Shown: in pieces, positions 5,310-7,836 of the stretch
Numbering within the stretch: the stretch's first letter is position 1
Layout of the letters: each line of letters opens with the position of its first letter
From: an uncultured bacterium
GTDB lineage: Bacteria > Patescibacteriota > Minisyncoccia > Phycocordibacterales > PALSA-1337
Direction: 5' to 3'
DNA length: 7,836 bases
NCBI GenBank assembly: GCA_903870235.1
Contig: CAIQCA010000110.1
Span: 1-7,836, forward strand
Position numbers and translations under genes: made by a program
The notes under the pieces: model-generated
Seen by the model: the letters and a program-made list of their open reading frames with translations, nothing else
Databases searched by the model: none
What the model was told of the DNA's origin: nothing

Positions 5310-7484
5310 TTATATCGTCAATATAACCGGTATAACCATTGGCCTTTTGGCAGTTTTCTGCATGAGGAACTTAGTGACCGTATCGGTAATATTTTCTTTG
5401 ACGAAATCTATATTGATAGGATTCATACCTTTCGTAGAACGTTCGATAGTTTCCTTGATCAGGTGGCGCACCTCGTGAAGCAACTCTTGTGATTCGCGTA
5501 AGTAAACGAAACCACGAGATATGATATCTGGAGATTTCTTGAGCTTACCGTTTGAAGCGTTAATGATGCCGAAGATGATGAATATACCATCCTGGGCGAG
5601 CATTTGACGGTCACGGATGACGACATCTTGCACATCACCAACAGAGAAGCCGTCTACAAGTACAAGCCCTGAAGGAGCCTTTTCTTTTAGTTTGATGAAA
5701 GTCTTACCATCGTCACGGATTTCAACGATAGATCCATCATCTGGTACAATCACATTTTCTTTTGGAGCACCAAGAGACATAGAAAGTTCAGCGTGTTGAC
5801 GGAGCATATAGTGGTTACCATGCACTGGCATAAAGAAGCGGTATTTGATCTGTTTGTGGATCCAGGCCAGCTCGTCTCGATTTCCGTGTCCTGAAGCATG
5901 GATATCTGAATCTAAGTAAGTAATGATCTTAGCTTCAGTGCGATACAAATTGTCTTTCAACTTCATAACAGAAACGTAGTTAACTGGGATGATTGAAGAG
6001 GATAGAACTATAGTATCGGTTGGTCGGATCTTGAAATATTTGTGAGTCTTATTGGCGATACGCATAAGCGCGGCGAATTCTTCACCCTGTGCGCCAGTGG
6101 CCAAAAGCACAATCTTGTCTGGAGCATAATTCTCAATGTCTTCAACTGGAATGATATTTTTTGTATCAACTAGTTTGAGTTTCTTTATGATCTCAACGTT
6201 GGTTTTCATACTACGACCTTCTATGGCAACCTTCTTACCAAAACGTTCGGCCATCTGGATGATGGCGATGATACGTTCTACTTGAGAGGCGAATGTACCG
6301 ATAATCATACGTCCAGATGTGGCACGCATTATCTTTTCAATGTTTTCTATAACCGTACTCTCTGAAAGGGAAAAGCCGCGCTTCTCCACGCTGGTTGAGT
6401 CCATGGTCAAAAGCAAAACATTCTTATCTTTGAATCTGGCGTATTGTGCAACTTCTTCGTCTGTAGGCACGCCATTGACGTTATCAACACGTACATCTTC
6501 GATGAAGACAATGTCCCCAACTGGTGTATGAATGATGAGACCCATTGAGTCTGGGATGGTGTGGGAAATCGCAAAAGTTTCGACTTTGAAATCTGGGCTG
6601 ATGACGATGGTCTCGTTTTTGTCGACGATCTTAAGATCTATAGGTGGTACATGCGGAAATTCCTCTTGGCGTTTTAGTATCATGATGGCACCAAATTGAC
6701 GAGAATACATAGGAGGGTTACCGATACGGGGCATGATGTAAGGAATGCCACCGATGTGATCCAAGTGACCGTGAGTGATGAAGACCCCTCGAACTTTGCT
6801 TGCACGTTCCTCAACATATTTTGTATTTGGCAAAATATAGTCGATACCAGGTGTTCCTTCTTCGCGGAACTGGAATCCCATATCTACGATAATTATGTCG
6901 TTACCATATTCGATGGCAGTCATGTTCTTACCAACTTCTTCCACACCACCAAGGGGAATAATACGGATAGTTTTTGGTGCCAAAGGTGGAATTATGTCGC
7001 CATCACGTTTTTGTGCAGAGGCGGCTTTGTTTTGGCGTCTTGGCATGAGTTTGCCCACCTTTCTAACAACATCCATGCGTGCGCCAGCAATGTGTGGCTT
7101 AGTCGCTGGACGTGGTCCTGCGCTACCACCCGTGCGTGGTGATCCCTGGCCACCTTGGGGAGCATGAAATGAACGGTTGGGCGTATTGTGTTGGGTTGTT
7201 GCCGGACGAACATTGGGCCTATTGAATGCTGGACGATTACCATTGGCCATGGCTCTACGTGCGGCTTTGCCGAGGACTATTCGGTGTCCCTGGGCGTTTG
7301 TGGTTGAAGGGGGTGTATTTGTCGCTGGAGTGATCTTGGCGCCTGAGGTGCCAGATGTGTTCGTGGTAGCTGAACTTTCATTACGTAAAATACGCGTCTG
7401 TGCTTGATGACGGAAAAAACCAGGCCTATTTTGTCCGGGTCTGCTGTTTTGGTTGCTACTGTTTCTGTTATTTTGATTTTCCAT
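5310..7484 (-). CDS. rnj: Ribonuclease J with long disordered N-terminal extension
   Basis: 724 aa, against roughly 550-600 for typical RNase J. It is a metallo-beta-lactamase/beta-CASP nuclease acting in mRNA decay and RNA maturation (5'-3' exonuclease and endonuclease activity in the family). Residues 1-165 are low-complexity N/Q/R/P/G/T/S, probably disordered. The catalytic part starts at IRIIPLGGVEEVGKN (173-187). Metal ligands are in THGHLDHIGG (237-246: H238, H240, D242, H243), with H308 (HTIPDS), D330 and H555 (MPVHGNHYM). The beta-CASP region shows DSTSVE (362-367), TFASQVERI (397-405), EGRSM (422-426) and TGAQGEE (463-469). HASGHG (529-534) and the C-terminal domain (ISRGFVYLRES, 655-665) are typical. 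T-G-D-F-K around D330 reads I-E-D-V-R, and P-I-P-G-N-E near 498 reads I-I-P-V-N-Y, so two motifs are divergent. No Shine-Dalgarno precedes the ATG at 7484. The gene lies downstream of, and on the same strand as, a transporter binding protein, and ends in a shared terminator. Confidence 0.93.
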   Translation of the reverse strand: MENQNNRNSSNQNSRPGQNRPGFFRHQAQTRILRNESSATTNTSGTSGAKITPATNTPPSTTNAQGHRIVLGKAARRAMANGNRPAFNRPNVRPATTQHNTPNRSFHAPQGGQGSPRTGGSAGPRPATKPHIAGARMDVVRKVGKLMPRRQNKAASAQKRDGDIIPPLAPKTIRIIPLGGVEEVGKNMTAIEYGNDIIIVDMGFQFREEGTPGIDYILPNTKYVEERASKVRGVFITHGHLDHIGGIPYIMPRIGNPPMYSRQFGAIMILKRQEEFPHVPPIDLKIVDKNETIVISPDFKVETFAISHTIPDSMGLIIHTPVGDIVFIEDVRVDNVNGVPTDEEVAQYARFKDKNVLLLTMDSTSVEKRGFSLSESTVIENIEKIMRATSGRMIIGTFASQVERIIAIIQMAERFGKKVAIEGRSMKTNVEIIKKLKLVDTKNIIPVEDIENYAPDKIVLLATGAQGEEFAALMRIANKTHKYFKIRPTDTIVLSSSIIPVNYVSVMKLKDNLYRTEAKIITYLDSDIHASGHGNRDELAWIHKQIKYRFFMPVHGNHYMLRQHAELSMSLGAPKENVIVPDDGSIVEIRDDGKTFIKLKEKAPSGLVLVDGFSVGDVQDVVIRDRQMLAQDGIFIIFGIINASNGKLKKSPDIISRGFVYLRESQELLHEVRHLIKETIERSTKGMNPINIDFVKENITDTVTKFLMQKTAKRPMVIPVILTI

Positions 7485-7577
7485 TTTTATTGGTTATTTA
7501 TAATCTATATGTTTTACCTTTCTATTTTCTTTTATTGGTTTGGTTCTTTCTTCTGTTTTTGTATTTATTAACTTTTT
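7485..7577 (-). promoter_or_regulatory. A-rich upstream region of RNase J with candidate promoter and direct repeat
   Basis: On the - strand these 93 nt are dominated by A with few C or T outside short clusters, and no stable hairpin was seen. A candidate -10 TATAAA (7502-7497) lies 12 nt before the ATG and overlaps an alternative TATAGA (7509-7504). Neither has a clear -35. If TATAAA is used, the leader would be about 5-7 nt. AACCAATAAAA occurs twice (7495-7485 and 7540-7530). The promoter assignment is weak; read-through from the upstream gene is also possible because no terminator is visible between them. Confidence 0.35.
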
Positions 7578-7836
7578 CTAATTTTGAGCAAATAATTTCC
7601 ACACTTTTTCAGTTTGGATATACCAAGACTGAATGGAATTGAAACGATCGGTTGGTACCGTTACCGATGACAATGAAATTCCGTGCAATGTTTTTGGTAC
7701 AGCATATATAAATTCTGGTGAATACAAGAAAATAGCTGGCAAATCTGTCTGGATGATTTGATCAAGCTGTGCATAGGACTGTGTGCGCACCGTATCGTCA
7801 CTAGTTGTACGGATACTTTCCAATAATTTGTCAGCC
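7578..7836 (-). CDS. ABC transporter solute-binding protein, family 5 (peptide/nickel type), C-terminal part
   Basis: Only the last 86 codons are in the window; the frame is open to the right edge and stops at TAG 7578. Family 5 binding proteins (OppA/DppA/NikA-like) capture oligopeptides or similar ligands outside the membrane and deliver them to an ABC permease. The visible part, DKLLESIRTTSDD then RTQSYAQLDQIIQTDLPAIF and LYSPEFIYAVPKTLHGI, has the usual end-of-domain pattern (R-x-x-x-Y-x-x-x-D-x-I-I-x-x-D-x-P-x-I-F-L-Y) that precedes the C-terminal lobe closure in this family. The signal peptide, ligand pocket and permease genes would lie outside the window. The first in-window TTG (7823) is not a start, since the homologous sequence continues upstream. 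Confidence 0.8.
   Translation of the reverse strand, partial: ADKLLESIRTTSDDTVRTQSYAQLDQIIQTDLPAIFLYSPEFIYAVPKTLHGISLSSVTVPTDRFNSIQSWYIQTEKVWKLFAQN

Noticed and set aside
6696..7142. 148-codon + strand open frame within RNase J
   Set aside because: It lies opposite the conserved metallo-beta-lactamase core and disordered head of RNase J and has no family motifs.
7499..7571. Tiny + strand ORF (ATG 7509, 20 residues, Phe/Tyr-rich) just after a TATAAT at 7499-7504
   Set aside because: The gap to ATG is only 4 nt, and the Phe-rich peptide is what the complement of the A-rich leader would encode by composition alone.

Overview
The window reads as a compact bacterial chromosome segment that uses the standard code: TGA is a real stop at the end of the aldolase gene, and glycines are ordinary GGN codons. 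Very tight spacing, an RNase J with a long Q/N/R/P-rich N-terminal extension, a coiled-coil transglycosylase and the overall look of the proteins suggest a Patescibacteria/CPR genome, probably Parcubacteria-like. That placement is inferred from family resemblance, not from a marker gene. No mobile element, CRISPR array, tRNA or rRNA is visible.

Layout. Positions 2-64 hold the last 20 codons of an unidentified + strand gene. It converges on a PfkB-family sugar kinase (89-1084, -). The kinase is divergent from a two-gene + strand operon: a class II fructose-bisphosphate aldolase (1135-2001) and a D-2-hydroxyacid dehydrogenase (2004-2972). Next come ribosomal protein L25/CTC (3047-3754, +) with a textbook terminator, and a membrane-anchored coiled-coil lytic transglycosylase (3845-5248, +). 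A shared bidirectional terminator then separates the transglycosylase from RNase J (5310-7484, -). The window ends inside the 3' end of an oligopeptide-type ABC transporter solute-binding protein (7578-7836, -).

How the genes fit together. The kinase, aldolase and dehydrogenase look like a small sugar-phosphate/fermentation module driven from one 50-bp divergent promoter region. L25, the transglycosylase and RNase J are housekeeping genes (ribosome, cell wall, RNA turnover).

The most striking signal is regulatory. Four of the five start regions with a visible promoter carry an exact TATAAT only 6-7 nt upstream of the ATG, and every one has C-N-C immediately before the ATG. This places transcription initiation on or next to the A of the start codon, so these mRNAs are predicted to be leaderless. 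No convincing Shine-Dalgarno sequence was found before any complete gene here. I see no obviously new multi-gene system; the genes are mostly recognisable core families with some divergent motif residues.
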